A DNA stretch of 62,495 bases from Aquincolibacterium sp041674705 (GCA_041674705.1 JBAYVF010000009.1:1-62495); one strand, 5' to 3'. Shown: positions 28,450 to 36,932, numbered from the stretch's first letter. Notes: a model not told the origin generated them from the sequence alone. Translations and numbers: made by a program.

Positions 28450-29285
28450 AACTCCTCAAAAAATACAGTCTCCGGATCCGCGGTCATTTGGGCCAGCACC
28501 TTTTGATGGATCCGAACACGATCCGCAAGATCGTCGACGCTTTGGACCTTCAGCCGGGCGACCGTGTTTTTGAGATCGGGCCGGGACTCGGGGCAGTGAC
28601 GCAGGAGGTTTTGAGGCGCGGCTTTCCGCTACTTGCGGTAGAAACAGACAAGAAATTCGTCGAGATCCTGACGCAGGAACTTGCGCCGGAATATCCCGAT
28701 CGTTTCAAACTGATCCAGGGCGATATCCTCAAAAGCGATCCCACAAGAATGATCCGCGAGTGGTCCGGTCCCGGCGCCAAAGTGAAGGTGATCGGCAATC
28801 TTCCTTACTACATCAGCACGCCCATTCTTTTTCATTTAGTCGAACACGCAAAAGTTTTTTCAAGCGCTGTGATGATGCTTCAAAAAGAAGTCGCCGCGCG
28901 TCTTACCGCCCAAGCGGGCGATGAGGATTACGGGCGCTTGAGCGTTACGAGCAGTCTCTACGGAAAAACGGAGTTCCTTTTTGATGTTTCGCCCAAGTGT
29001 TTTCTTCCTCCGCCCGAAGTCACCTCGCGCGTTGTGCGCTACGTTTTTCAGGAAAATCACGAGGCGGGCGACAAGAAATTCCTTCTTGAGATCGTCCGAG
29101 TCGCATTCAGCCAGAGGAGAAAAACCCTTTTATCGTTACTGTTACATAACCTTAAGCCAAAACAGGGGCGCGAAGATCTCGAGCATGTTTTCGAAAAACT
29201 CGGCTTTCCCCCCAAAGTTCGCGGAGAAACCCTTTCTCTCGAGCAATTCGTGCTTCTTTCAGAAGCGCTCTCGCGTACAGCGTAA
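28434..29285 (+). CDS. rsmA: 16S rRNA (adenine1518-N6/adenine1519-N6)-dimethyltransferase
   Basis: The enzyme dimethylates two adenines in helix 45 of 16S rRNA late in 30S assembly. The 283-residue product has GQHLLMDPN, the SAM-binding EIGPGLGAVTQ, and the catalytic NLPYYIS motif, in the expected order. QKEVAARL is also typical. It overlaps the end of pdxA by 16 bases. Confidence 0.95.
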   Translation: MLTQIELLKKYSLRIRGHLGQHLLMDPNTIRKIVDALDLQPGDRVFEIGPGLGAVTQEVLRRGFPLLAVETDKKFVEILTQELAPEYPDRFKLIQGDILKSDPTRMIREWSGPGAKVKVIGNLPYYISTPILFHLVEHAKVFSSAVMMLQKEVAARLTAQAGDEDYGRLSVTSSLYGKTEFLFDVSPKCFLPPPEVTSRVVRYVFQENHEAGDKKFLLEIVRVAFSQRRKTLLSLLLHNLKPKQGREDLEHVFEKLGFPPKVRGETLSLEQFVLLSEALSRTA

Positions 29286-29341
29286 GGCGTACGGCGCAAG
29301 CCATAATGTGTTTTCGCCGCACTCCGTACCCCGTACGCCTT
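29284..29341. repeat. Palindrome after rsmA, same family as before pdxA
   Basis: AAGGCGTACGGCG at the left pairs with CGCCGCACTCCGTACCCCGTACGCCTT at the right, with mismatches. It overlaps the rsmA stop codon. The GGCGTACGG core is shared with the palindrome at 27340-27385. Confidence 0.65.
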
Positions 29342-29368
29342 ATTGTTTTTTCTGCTGTTCCATTGTTG

Positions 29369-29374
29369 TATAAT
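29369..29374 (+). promoter_or_regulatory. TATAAT -10 box close to the polyprenyl synthase start
   Basis: TTGTTGTATAAT ends 11 bases before the ATG at 29386. Transcription would begin within a few bases of the start codon. There is no Shine-Dalgarno in CCGTTCTCTT, which fits a leaderless message. TTGTTT lies 20 bases upstream, a poor -35. Confidence 0.5.
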
Positions 29375-29385
29375 ACCGTTCTCTT

Positions 29386-30393
29386 ATGACGACTACCTTG
29401 AGTCTTGAAAAAATCTATGCGCCGGTGAGCGCCAGCCTCAGCCGGGTTCCCTCGCTTATCCGTGAGACACTGGATACCCCTATTCCCAAGATGCGCGAGA
29501 TGGTCGACCATTTTTTTTCAAAGAACGGAAAGCTTTTGCGGCCGGCCCTGATCTTCTTGGGAGCAGGGCTTTCGAGGTCTTTGCAACCTGAATGCGGGAT
29601 TCCTTCCGAGCGTAATGAAACCGCGGAGCTTTATCTTGCCGCGGCCACCGAGATCTTTCATGCGGCAACGCTCATCCATGATGACATTATTGATTCCGCT
29701 CCGTTAAGACGGGGTGTTTCGGCTCTTCATATCAAATCAGGTCCTCAAGCCGCGGTTCTTGCGGGGGATTATTTTCATGATCGTGCCATCGTAACGATCT
29801 TTCGCCATGGGAACGATCAGATCATCCCGCTTTTCTTAAAAACCGCCAGCGAGATCTGTGAAGGAGAAGTCCAGGAGATCAGCGAAAAGAAGAATATTAA
29901 CATGGCGGAAGAAGCTCATCTCGAGATCATCCGGAAAAAAACGGCATCCCTTCTTGCGTGCGCGCTTCAGACCGGAGCGCTTATTTGGGGGATCGAACCT
30001 GAAAAATCCGAAGCGCTCGAAAGGTTCGGGAAATTTTTCGGAATGGCGTTCCAGATCACGGATGATGCCCTGGATTTTTCCGGCAAAGAAAGCGAATTTG
30101 GAAAAACTCTCGGTTCGGATCTGGAAGAAGGCGTTTACACGCTGCCTGTGATCCATTGTCTTGCATCGCAGGAGAGGGACAAAGTGGTTCGCATCCTTTA
30201 TTCCCGGAGTCAGAACCGGCGTTTTTCCATGCTTCGCGAGACCCTCGAAAAAAGCGGGGCCTTGCAATACGCGCTGGCCAAGGCTAAAACATTTATGGCG
30301 ATGGCGAAACGCGAGCTTGAAGTTTTTCCACCATCTATTTTCAGGACCAGTCTCGAGCAGCTTGCGGATTATGTGCTTGAGCGGAACCGGTGA
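29386..30393 (+). CDS. Trans-polyprenyl diphosphate synthase (octaprenyl/heptaprenyl type)
   Basis: The enzyme elongates an allylic diphosphate with isopentenyl diphosphate to make the side chain of a respiratory quinone. The 335 residues show the first Asp-rich motif in LIHDDIIDSAPLRRG, the second in FQITDDALDFSGKE, and GKLLRPALIFLGAG near the N-terminus. The length fits IspB/HepT enzymes rather than short-chain farnesyl synthases. Chain length cannot be fixed from sequence. A strong hairpin starts at its stop codon. Confidence 0.88.
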   Translation: MTTTLSLEKIYAPVSASLSRVPSLIRETLDTPIPKMREMVDHFFSKNGKLLRPALIFLGAGLSRSLQPECGIPSERNETAELYLAAATEIFHAATLIHDDIIDSAPLRRGVSALHIKSGPQAAVLAGDYFHDRAIVTIFRHGNDQIIPLFLKTASEICEGEVQEISEKKNINMAEEAHLEIIRKKTASLLACALQTGALIWGIEPEKSEALERFGKFFGMAFQITDDALDFSGKESEFGKTLGSDLEEGVYTLPVIHCLASQERDKVVRILYSRSQNRRFSMLRETLEKSGALQYALAKAKTFMAMAKRELEVFPPSIFRTSLEQLADYVLERNR

Positions 30394-30422
30394 AAATCAT
30401 GGGAAAAAGCCCTGATTTTCAC
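30390..30422. other. Strong hairpin at the stop of the polyprenyl synthase gene
   Basis: GTGAAAATCA (30390-30399) pairs perfectly with TGATTTTCAC (30413-30422), extended by GGG/CCC across a one-base bulge. The stop codon TGA lies in the left arm. No T-run follows, so it may stabilise the RNA end rather than terminate transcription. Confidence 0.6.
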
Positions 30423-30427
30423 AATAA

Positions 30428-30572
30428 CCAAATTCCAAGACACAAGAACCGAACAATAACCCAAGAACCAAACTCCAAGAACCAAGGACGCTCAAAACAA
30501 GTTTTGTTTGGATGTTTGGATTTTTGGCATTGGAATTTTCTTGGATCTTGCCTCTTGGTGCTTGGAATTTTC
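30428..30572. repeat. Long imperfect palindrome before rsmI
   Basis: The outer arms AAATTCCAAG (30430-30439) and CTTGGAATTT (30561-30570) are perfect complements. Between them lie CCAAGAAC-type units on the left and GGATCTTG/CTTGGTG-type units on the right, with AAAAC/GTTTT at the centre near 30495-30506. It accounts for the roughly 200-base gap before rsmI; I see no gene in it. Confidence 0.7.
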
Positions 30573-30592
30573 ATAAGGGGCCTCAGCCCCTT

Positions 30593-31291
30593 ATGTTGAC
30601 CATTATTCCAACGCCCATTGGGAATCTAGGCGATGTGACGCTCCGGGCGCTTGAGGTATTAAAGCAGGCGGATATTATTGTTTGTGAAGATACGCGTCAG
30701 ACACAAAAGCTTCTTCAGCATTACGGGATCGTGAAGCCGCTTCTTAGTTATCACGACCATAGTTCCGCCGGGAAGACCGCGGGACTTGTGGCGCTTCTCA
30801 AAGAGGGGAAGCATTTGGCGCTTGTCTCAGACGGCGGGATGCCGCTTGTATCGGACCCTGGATTTCAGGTTGTTCACGCGACGCTGGCGGAGGGGTTGTC
30901 GCTTGAGGTATTGCCGGGGCCGTCAGCGATCACGATGGCGCTTGTCTTAAGCGCCCTTCCGACGGACAGTTTCAGTTTTTTCGGCTTCCTTTCGAATAAA
31001 GGCGAACGGCGCCGGCATGAGCTTCAGGCGCTTACGGAACGGGAAGAAACGCTTATCTTTTTCGAATCGCCTTTTCGGATCGTCAAGTCGCTTCAGGATA
31101 TGCTGGAAGTTTTCGGGGATCGTGAGGCCGCGGTCGCCCGCGAGCTTACAAAAAAATTTGAAGAGGTTTTGCGCGGAAATCTATCCGAACTTATCCGGGA
31201 TATGACGCAAAAGCCTCGCAAAGGGGAGATGGTGGTTTTAGTTTCTGGTAAAAACCGTAAAAGTGTTTTACCCCGGAGGAAAGCCGAATGA
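30593..31291 (+). CDS. rsmI: 16S rRNA (cytidine1402-2'-O)-methyltransferase
   Basis: RsmI methylates C1402 in the ribosomal P site using SAM. From the ATG at 30593 it is 232 residues. It has the opening IIPTPIGNLGDVTLRALEVL, VCEDTRQTQKLL, VSDGGMPLVSDPG and LPGPSAITMALVLSALPTD, all characteristic of this tetrapyrrole-methylase-fold family. The frame is open upstream through a palindrome, which is not coding. The ribosome-binding AAGGGG sits in the left arm of a perfect hairpin TAAGGGG/CCCCTTA ending at the start codon. The end overlaps purN by four bases. Confidence 0.93.
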   Translation: MLTIIPTPIGNLGDVTLRALEVLKQADIIVCEDTRQTQKLLQHYGIVKPLLSYHDHSSAGKTAGLVALLKEGKHLALVSDGGMPLVSDPGFQVVHATLAEGLSLEVLPGPSAITMALVLSALPTDSFSFFGFLSNKGERRRHELQALTEREETLIFFESPFRIVKSLQDMLEVFGDREAAVARELTKKFEEVLRGNLSELIRDMTQKPRKGEMVVLVSGKNRKSVLPRRKAE

Positions 31292-31875
31292 AACGCATCG
31301 CATTTTTAGTATCAGGTTCTGGAACGAACATGGAAAACCTGATCAAACGGATTCAGGCAGGCGGGATTCCCGCGATCCCGGCGATCGTGATCTCGAACAA
31401 GCCGGGCGTGAAGGCGCTCGAAAAGGCGGCCGCGCTTGGCGTGAAAACGGTTGTGATCGATCATAAGGCGCATGCGGATCGAGCGGCTTTTGACCAGGCA
31501 TTAAGCGGATGTCTGGAATTAAACAAGATCGATATCATTGTTTTGGCCGGGTTCATGCGCGTCCTGACCGATGGATTTGTGAAAAAATACCATGGGCGGC
31601 TGATCAATATCCATCCCGCACTTTTGCCGGCATTTCCCGGGGCGCATGCGATCCAAGATGCCTGGGACGCGAAAGTAAAAGAGACGGGTGTAACGGTTCA
31701 TTTTGTGGATAGCGGCGTCGACACCGGCCCCGTCATTTTACAACGTAAAATTTCTGTGCTTCCAAGCGATACACTCGAAACGCTCGAAGCCCGCATCCAT
31801 GACGTCGAATATGAAATCTATCCCGAAGCCCTGAAGCTCGTCTTGGCCGGGAAGGTGGGTGACTGTCACTTTTAG
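31288..31875 (+). CDS. purN: Phosphoribosylglycinamide formyltransferase
   Basis: PurN transfers a formyl group from 10-formyl-tetrahydrofolate to GAR in purine synthesis. The 195 residues open RIAFLVSGSGTNMENLI. The catalytic Asn and His are in INIHPALLPAFPG and the Asp in DSGVDTGPVI. The start overlaps rsmI (ATGA). The last residues (CHF) and the TAG stop fall in a small hairpin TGTCACT-TTT-AGTGACA at 31864-31880. Confidence 0.95.
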   Translation: MKRIAFLVSGSGTNMENLIKRIQAGGIPAIPAIVISNKPGVKALEKAAALGVKTVVIDHKAHADRAAFDQALSGCLELNKIDIIVLAGFMRVLTDGFVKKYHGRLINIHPALLPAFPGAHAIQDAWDAKVKETGVTVHFVDSGVDTGPVILQRKISVLPSDTLETLEARIHDVEYEIYPEALKLVLAGKVGDCHF

Positions 31876-31880
31876 TGACA
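31864..31880. other. Hairpin over the purN stop codon
   Basis: TGTCACT (31864-31870) pairs with AGTGACA (31874-31880) across TTT. The purN TAG is inside. Further partial repeats (GGCACTG, CGGTGCTGG) follow up to the eno promoter. It could be a remnant of a GTGACAGGCAC-type intergenic repeat. Confidence 0.45.
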
Positions 31881-31901
31881 GGCACTGATACTGTACGGTG
31901 C

Positions 31902-31929
31902 TGGACACCCTCCGAGGATTTGTTATAAT
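31902..31929 (+). promoter_or_regulatory. Sigma-70-type promoter for eno
   Basis: TGGACA (31902-31907) and TATAAT (31924-31929) are separated by 16 bases, close to consensus in both boxes. The predicted leader is about 70 bases and includes the CCTGCC palindrome at 31978. Confidence 0.75.
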
Positions 31930-31976
31930 CGCGGCCTCTGTTTTCGTAACTTTCACTTTAACAATCAAAGACAAAG

Positions 31977-31998
31977 CCTGCCTGCCGGCAGGCAGGGA
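31977..31998. repeat. Perfect palindrome CCTGCCTGCC/GGCAGGCAGG before eno
   Basis: The 20-base perfect palindrome lies in the eno leader just before the ribosome-binding region. An almost identical palindrome (one base different) interrupts the hairpin element at 41154-41173. It is a short dispersed repeat. Confidence 0.7.
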
Positions 31999-32006
31999 GT
32001 TTCAAA

Positions 32007-33326
32007 ATGACCCGAGCCATTATCGAGAAAATCTTAGCGCGTGAGATCCTGGATTCCCGAGGGAATCCGACAGTGGAAGTGGACGTGAAGCTTCGTGATG
32101 GCATCGTCGGCCGCGCGGCGGTTCCGAGCGGCGCCTCGACCGGAGAACATGAAGCGGTCGAGCTCCGGGATGGGGACAAGACCCGCTATCTCGGTAAAGG
32201 CGTGCTCAAGGCTGTAGAAAACGTCAATGGGGAGATCCAGAAGGCGCTCAAGGGAAGAGATGCGGCGAAACAAGAAGAGATCGACCGGTTCATGATCGTC
32301 TTGGACGGGACTCCGAACAAGGCCCGTCTTGGCGCGAATGCCATTTTAGGCGTTTCGCTTGCCTGCGCTCGCGCGGTTTCAAGCTCTCTCGGCATTCCTC
32401 TTTATCAGTATCTGGGCGGAGAATCGGCGAACCTTCTTCCGGTTCCGATGATGAATATCATCAACGGCGGCGTGCACGCGGACAACAATGTTGATCTTCA
32501 GGAATTCATGATCATGCCGTTTGGCGCTCCGACTTTCGCGGATGCGCTTCGCATGGGCGCCGAAGTGTTTCATAACCTCAAAAAGATCCTGCACGACAAG
32601 AAACTTTCCACATCGGTGGGGGATGAAGGCGGATTTGCCCCGAACCTCACTTCCAACAATGAAGCCCTGGACGTGATCATGGAAGCGATCGCGAAAGCCG
32701 GGTATCAGGCCGGTAAAGATGTGAAGATCGCTTTAGACCCCGCGAGCTCCAGTTTTTACGGCAAGGATAAGTTCGGCGGCAACCCGAATCCCGGCAAGTA
32801 CGTCCTTTGCGCGGAAAAGCAGCCCGTCAAAACGGCCGAAGAGATGGTGGAATTTTACGCCGGGCTTTGCGAAAAATATCCGATCTTTTCCATCGAGGAT
32901 GGTCTTGCGGAGGACGATTGGGACGGCTGGAAAAAGCTCACCGAAAGACTGGGGGCGAAAACGCAGCTTGTGGGGGACGATCTTTTTGTGACGAACACCA
33001 AACGGCTCGAACGCGGGATTGAATCTCATACCGCGAATTCGATCCTGATCAAAGTCAATCAGATCGGCACTCTGTCGGAAACGATTGCTGCGGTTCGCAT
33101 GGCGCAAAAGAATAATTACACGGCGGTCATGAGCCACCGGAGCGGTGAAACCGAAGATACGACGATCGCGGATCTTGCGGTTGCCTTGAGCACGGGACAG
33201 ATCAAGACCGGTTCAACTTCACGCACGGATCGTATTTGCAAATATAACCGTCTGCTCAGGATCGAAGAAGCGCTGGGATCCAAAGCGGTTTATGCCGGGC
33301 CGAAACTTGGCGCAACTCGATGCTGA
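32007..33326 (+). CDS. eno: Enolase (phosphopyruvate hydratase)
   Basis: Enolase converts 2-phosphoglycerate to phosphoenolpyruvate in glycolysis. The 439 residues open AIIEKILAREILDSRGNPTVEV and show NIINGGVHADNNVDLQEFM, the catalytic-base region VGDDLFVTN, and SHRSGETEDTTIADLAV. Length is standard. It has its own strong promoter. The end overlaps the FtsB-like gene by seven bases, an arrangement like eno-ftsB in proteobacteria. Confidence 0.98.
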   Translation: MTRAIIEKILAREILDSRGNPTVEVDVKLRDGIVGRAAVPSGASTGEHEAVELRDGDKTRYLGKGVLKAVENVNGEIQKALKGRDAAKQEEIDRFMIVLDGTPNKARLGANAILGVSLACARAVSSSLGIPLYQYLGGESANLLPVPMMNIINGGVHADNNVDLQEFMIMPFGAPTFADALRMGAEVFHNLKKILHDKKLSTSVGDEGGFAPNLTSNNEALDVIMEAIAKAGYQAGKDVKIALDPASSSFYGKDKFGGNPNPGKYVLCAEKQPVKTAEEMVEFYAGLCEKYPIFSIEDGLAEDDWDGWKKLTERLGAKTQLVGDDLFVTNTKRLERGIESHTANSILIKVNQIGTLSETIAAVRMAQKNNYTAVMSHRSGETEDTTIADLAVALSTGQIKTGSTSRTDRICKYNRLLRIEEALGSKAVYAGPKLGATRC

Positions 33327-33769
33327 AGAAGTTTTTTGTCGCTCTCGCAATCGCGTTGGCAGCTCTTTTGGTTTTGTGCTGGATCTATCTTCCGTCTATC
33401 ACGCGTTACCGGGAACTGAAGTCGGAGGAAGACCGGCTTAATCAGAAGATCCAGGAAATTGACGCTCAGATCAAGACTCTGGCGGACGAGCGCCATCTTC
33501 TCCAGACCGATGTGGCCTACCTCGAAAAAGTGATCCGGGAAGAGCTTGGATTTGTGAAACCGGGCGAGATCATCTACGAGCTTGTTACCAAGAAGAACCC
33601 CTCCAATCCGCCGCCGGCGCCTTCTATAACCTCTGACAGCAAAAGCACTTCCATTGCTAAGGGGGCGGCGGCCGCAAAAGCAAGACTGTCTCCCACGGCG
33701 GTGGCAACGTCCCTGATGAATACAGCGCCTAAGGTTGCCAAGAAAAAAACTTTGCGGCTTGGCGTTTGA
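33320..33769 (+). CDS. ftsB: FtsB/DivIC-type cell division protein
   Basis: The 149-residue product has a single membrane segment (residues ~6-24, FVALAIALAALLVLCWIYL). A coiled coil follows at about residues 30-70. The motif IREELGFVKPGEIIYEL is typical of septum-formation initiators FtsB/DivIC. It would act in the divisome with FtsL and FtsQ. The C-terminal half (from ~residue 88) is a Pro/Ser/Ala-rich tail of about 60 residues that is not usual for FtsB and looks disordered. Its place right after eno supports the assignment. Confidence 0.82.
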   Translation: MLKKFFVALAIALAALLVLCWIYLPSITRYRELKSEEDRLNQKIQEIDAQIKTLADERHLLQTDVAYLEKVIREELGFVKPGEIIYELVTKKNPSNPPPAPSITSDSKSTSIAKGAAAAKARLSPTAVATSLMNTAPKVAKKKTLRLGV

Positions 33770-33836
33770 TCTGATTCCGCTGGAAATTCCGCGATTTTTT
33801 TTAAAAAAGCATGTTTTTTTGTCATTTTCAGCCGCG

Positions 33837-33864
33837 TTGACAAGCCAGATGTTATCCATATAAT
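33837..33864 (+). promoter_or_regulatory. Strong sigma-70-type promoter
   Basis: TTGACA (33837-33842), a 16-base spacer, and TATAAT (33859-33864), followed by AATAATAACCTC. Both boxes match consensus fully. The leader to the ATG at 33935 is about 65 bases and contains a small ACCTCT/AGAGGT hairpin. Confidence 0.8.
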
Positions 33865-33934
33865 AATAACCTCTTTTGTCTCAGAGGTTTACGTCAATTA
33901 AATCCTGCCAAAAGTCAAGCAGGTCGAGGATCCA

Positions 33935-35119
33935 ATGGAAAACTGTCGCCAGAATTTTTTGCTTCTTTGCCTGATCGCTATAGTGATGGCGTTCAGTGTG
34001 CCCGCTTACGCCGGAACGGTTGAAGAAAAAAAAGCCGCGGCCAACTATGACGAAACTTTACCAGTCTCTCAAGAGGCTCGGATTATCGAAGAAGCTCCTT
34101 CGACGCCCCAAGTTCCCACAGGAGCACAACCGGTGCAAGCGGTTGTTCTGCCGGCCCAAGTCGCTCCGATGGCAGCGTCTGAAGGACAGCCGGTCGTCGC
34201 CGCAAGTCAGACGGTGATCCCAGCGGTTTCACCGGTTCTTTCAAGCCAATCGGTTGCGAAGATACCTTCCCAAGTTGTTCCGGTAGCCCCAACGGTGTCT
34301 TCGAATAAGGCGGAAGGGGTCCAGATGCCTGCAACGGTTCAGCCTCCGTCGGTGGCGCCGCAGGGGACTTCTAAAGAGATGCCGGAAGATCAGGTTTTCG
34401 AAGCGCCGCACCCTTCCGGGCTTGTCGAGGTCAGCGGTTACAAATATCCTGTTTTTCTCTACGCGCCGAAAGATTACAAAACCAGTCAGACCTACGCCAT
34501 GATCATGATCGCGCCGGCCGAATCTGCGAAAGCGGAACAACAGATCGAGTATCTGACGGGGCTGGCCCAACGAAAGAGTATTTTCATTCTTGCCCCATAT
34601 GTTCTGTGGCCGAAAGCGGGAGACACGCCTTACAGGCTCGATGAATGGCTACTCACCGTGAAAAAAGATGTGATGGAACGTTTTCCCATCAGTAAAAAAC
34701 GCGTCTATCTCGTCGGGAAAGATCTGGGGGCCCATTATGCGGCTTATATGGCGATTAAATATCCCAAAGAATTTGCGGCGGTCGCTTTATTGGGCCAGGC
34801 GTGGGACGGACCTTTTTCTCAGTTGGTCGATCCGCATTCCGATGCGGCTGACCAGGTTCCTTTTTATGTTGCGCTGAAATCGGACGGGGAAGTTCGGGCC
34901 AAGAACCAGGTCTGGTTCGATAAGCTTCAACAGCAAGGTTATCCGCTTCATCTTGTCGATTACAAAACGAATGAGGAGCTGAATAGCCTGGAATTTAAAA
35001 AATCTGTTTTTGATTGGCTGGAGGTAACAGGTCAGAGTTGGGAAGCCTCTGTGAACCAGGCCCCCAAGACGTGGAAGGGAAAATTCAAAAAAGGTGTGAA
35101 AGACTTTTTTGCAGTTTAA
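33935..35119 (+). CDS. Exported alpha/beta-hydrolase-fold protein with Asp at the nucleophile position
   Basis: The 394-residue product has a signal peptide (hydrophobic residues 8-20, cleavage near AYA at 26). A linker of about 130 residues rich in Pro, Val, Gln, Ala and Ser follows, then a C-terminal domain from about residue 165. That domain resembles secreted esterase or dienelactone-hydrolase-like folds: KYPVFLYAPKDYK, MIMIAP, and the elbow VYLVGKDLGAHYAAYMA. The usual nucleophile serine in GxSxG is Asp263 here (GKDLG). I recognise no clear catalytic His. It may be a binding protein, or an enzyme using Asp as haloalkane dehalogenases do. It has a consensus promoter and lies before ilvB, possibly a separate unit. 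Confidence 0.6.
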   Translation: MENCRQNFLLLCLIAIVMAFSVPAYAGTVEEKKAAANYDETLPVSQEARIIEEAPSTPQVPTGAQPVQAVVLPAQVAPMAASEGQPVVAASQTVIPAVSPVLSSQSVAKIPSQVVPVAPTVSSNKAEGVQMPATVQPPSVAPQGTSKEMPEDQVFEAPHPSGLVEVSGYKYPVFLYAPKDYKTSQTYAMIMIAPAESAKAEQQIEYLTGLAQRKSIFILAPYVLWPKAGDTPYRLDEWLLTVKKDVMERFPISKKRVYLVGKDLGAHYAAYMAIKYPKEFAAVALLGQAWDGPFSQLVDPHSDAADQVPFYVALKSDGEVRAKNQVWFDKLQQQGYPLHLVDYKTNEELNSLEFKKSVFDWLEVTGQSWEASVNQAPKTWKGKFKKGVKDFFAV

Positions 35120-35158
35120 TCGAATGACAATGTTCTTGAAAAAGGAACAAAGAAAATC

Positions 35159-36844
35159 ATGAAGCTTACAGGCGCCGAGATCCTGATCAAATGTCTTGAA
35201 AAAGAGGGCGTGGAGCACATTTTTGGGCTTCCGGGCGGGGTGATTCTGCCTACTTACGACGTGCTCTTTGATTCCAAGATCAAATTGATCCTGACCAAAC
35301 ATGAGCAAGGCGCGACGCATATGGCGGACGGGTATGCCCGCGCGACGGGACGTCCCGGCGTTTGTCTGGTGACCTCCGGGCCCGCGGCCACAAACACTGT
35401 GACAGGTCTTGCGACCGCTTACATGGACTCTGTGCCGCTCGTTTGCATTACGGGGCAGGTGACCACGAACGCGATCGGAAGCGACGCATTCCAGGAAGTG
35501 GATATCGTCGGGATCACGCGCCCCGTGACGAAACATAATTTTTTGATCAAGGATGTCCGGGACATTGCGCGTATCGTGCGCGAAGCGTTCTATATCGCGA
35601 CGACCGGAAAGCCCGGGCCTGTGTTGATCGATTTTCCCGTGGATATCAGTCGCGCCAAAACAGAGTTTGTGTGGCCGAAAGATGTTTTTATCCGGAGCTA
35701 TCAGCCTCAGGTGGAATGCCAGGGGGTGGAAGAGCAACTCCTGAAGGCGGCCGAGCTGATCCGGGCGAGTAAGCGGCCGGTGTTGTATGTGGGGGGCGGG
35801 GCGATCATTTCCGGAGCCGAAAAAGAGATCCGCGCGTTTGTGGAAAAGACGGGGATCCCTATCACGACCACGATCTTGGGGCTTGGGATCTTTCCGGAGA
35901 CGCACGAGTCGTCCCTCAGGATGCTCGGGATGCACGGCACTCATTTTGCAAATTATGCGGTCCAGAATTCCGATGTTTTGATCGGCGTCGGCGCGCGTTT
36001 TGACGATCGTGTGACGGGAAATGTGGCCAAATTCGCGCCGCATGCCAAGATCATTCATATCGACATCGATCCCTCGTCGATCTCAAAAACAGTGCGGGTG
36101 CATGCGCCTGTGGTGAGCGATGTCAAACAGGCGATCGAAAAGCTGAGCGCGCTTATTCCGGACAAGCGTCCGGGCATGAAGGAATGGCTTGCCCAGATCG
36201 TTACCTGGAAAGAGAAACATCCGATGAAGTATGAGAATGCGGGTCAGAAGATCCATCCCGCGTACGTGATCGAAAAGATCGGGGAGTTGACCAAGCATCA
36301 GGCGATCGTGGTGACCGGCGTGGGACAGCATCAAATGTGGACGGCGCAATGGTACCAATTTGCCCGGCCGCGCACGATGCTCACTTCCGGCGGGCTGGGA
36401 ACCATGGGATATGGTTTTCCCGCCGCGATCGGTGCGCAACTCGGAAAACCCAAAGAGACGGTGGTTTGCATTGAAGGCGATGGATCGTTCCAGATGACCA
36501 TGACCGAACTCGCGACTGCGGCTTACAACAAAGTGCCGGTCAAAACGTTCATTTTGGATAACGGTTATTACGGTATGGTGCGCCAGTGGCAGGAACTTTT
36601 CTATAAAAAACGGTATTCGGGCTCTGTGATCGGGCCGACCAATCCTGACTTCGTGAAACTTGTGGGGGCTTACGGGATCCTGGCGCTTAAAGTCCGGACT
36701 AAAAAAGAAGTGGTCCCGGCGATCAAAAAAGCGCTGGCGCACAAGGGGCCTGTGGTCGTGCAGTGTCTTGTTTCCAGAGAAGCGAATGTGTATCCGATGG
36801 TTCCGGCCGGGAATGCCCTGGACCAGATCATGGATATGGCTTAA
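35159..36844 (+). CDS. ilvB: Acetolactate synthase large subunit
   Basis: This ThDP enzyme makes acetolactate or acetohydroxybutyrate, the first common step to valine, leucine and isoleucine. The 561 residues include the ThDP-activating Glu in LTKHEQGATHMADGYARATG. The FAD-domain part has GLGIFPETHESSLRMLGMHG, and the ThDP-binding motif runs from EGDGSFQM to ILDNGYYGMVRQWQE. It is followed by the regulatory subunit ilvN after a 100-base gap filled by a palindrome. Confidence 0.96.
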   Translation: MKLTGAEILIKCLEKEGVEHIFGLPGGVILPTYDVLFDSKIKLILTKHEQGATHMADGYARATGRPGVCLVTSGPAATNTVTGLATAYMDSVPLVCITGQVTTNAIGSDAFQEVDIVGITRPVTKHNFLIKDVRDIARIVREAFYIATTGKPGPVLIDFPVDISRAKTEFVWPKDVFIRSYQPQVECQGVEEQLLKAAELIRASKRPVLYVGGGAIISGAEKEIRAFVEKTGIPITTTILGLGIFPETHESSLRMLGMHGTHFANYAVQNSDVLIGVGARFDDRVTGNVAKFAPHAKIIHIDIDPSSISKTVRVHAPVVSDVKQAIEKLSALIPDKRPGMKEWLAQIVTWKEKHPMKYENAGQKIHPAYVIEKIGELTKHQAIVVTGVGQHQMWTAQWYQFARPRTMLTSGGLGTMGYGFPAAIGAQLGKPKETVVCIEGDGSFQMTMTELATAAYNKVPVKTFILDNGYYGMVRQWQELFYKKRYSGSVIGPTNPDFVKLVGAYGILALKVRTKKEVVPAIKKALAHKGPVVVQCLVSREANVYPMVPAGNALDQIMDMA

Positions 36845-36845
36845 A

Positions 36846-36932
36846 TTCAGTCGTAAGCGGTAAGGGATAAGCTTTAAGTGAAAAACTCATTACTTACGGC
36901 TTACCGCTTTCCGCTTATCACTTATCACTGAA
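36846..36932. repeat. Imperfect palindrome between ilvB and ilvN
   Basis: The left arm TCAGTCGTAAGCGGTAAGGG pairs imperfectly with the right arm ending CGCTTATCACTTATCACTGA. The units are TAAGCGG/CCGCTTA and GATAAG/CTTATC. A similar TAAGCG/CGCTTA palindrome precedes topA (49571-49640). It fills the ilvB-ilvN gap. Confidence 0.7.

Noticed and set aside
33770..33836. T-rich stretch after ftsB as a terminator
   Set aside because: There are long T-runs but no convincing GC-rich stem directly before them.
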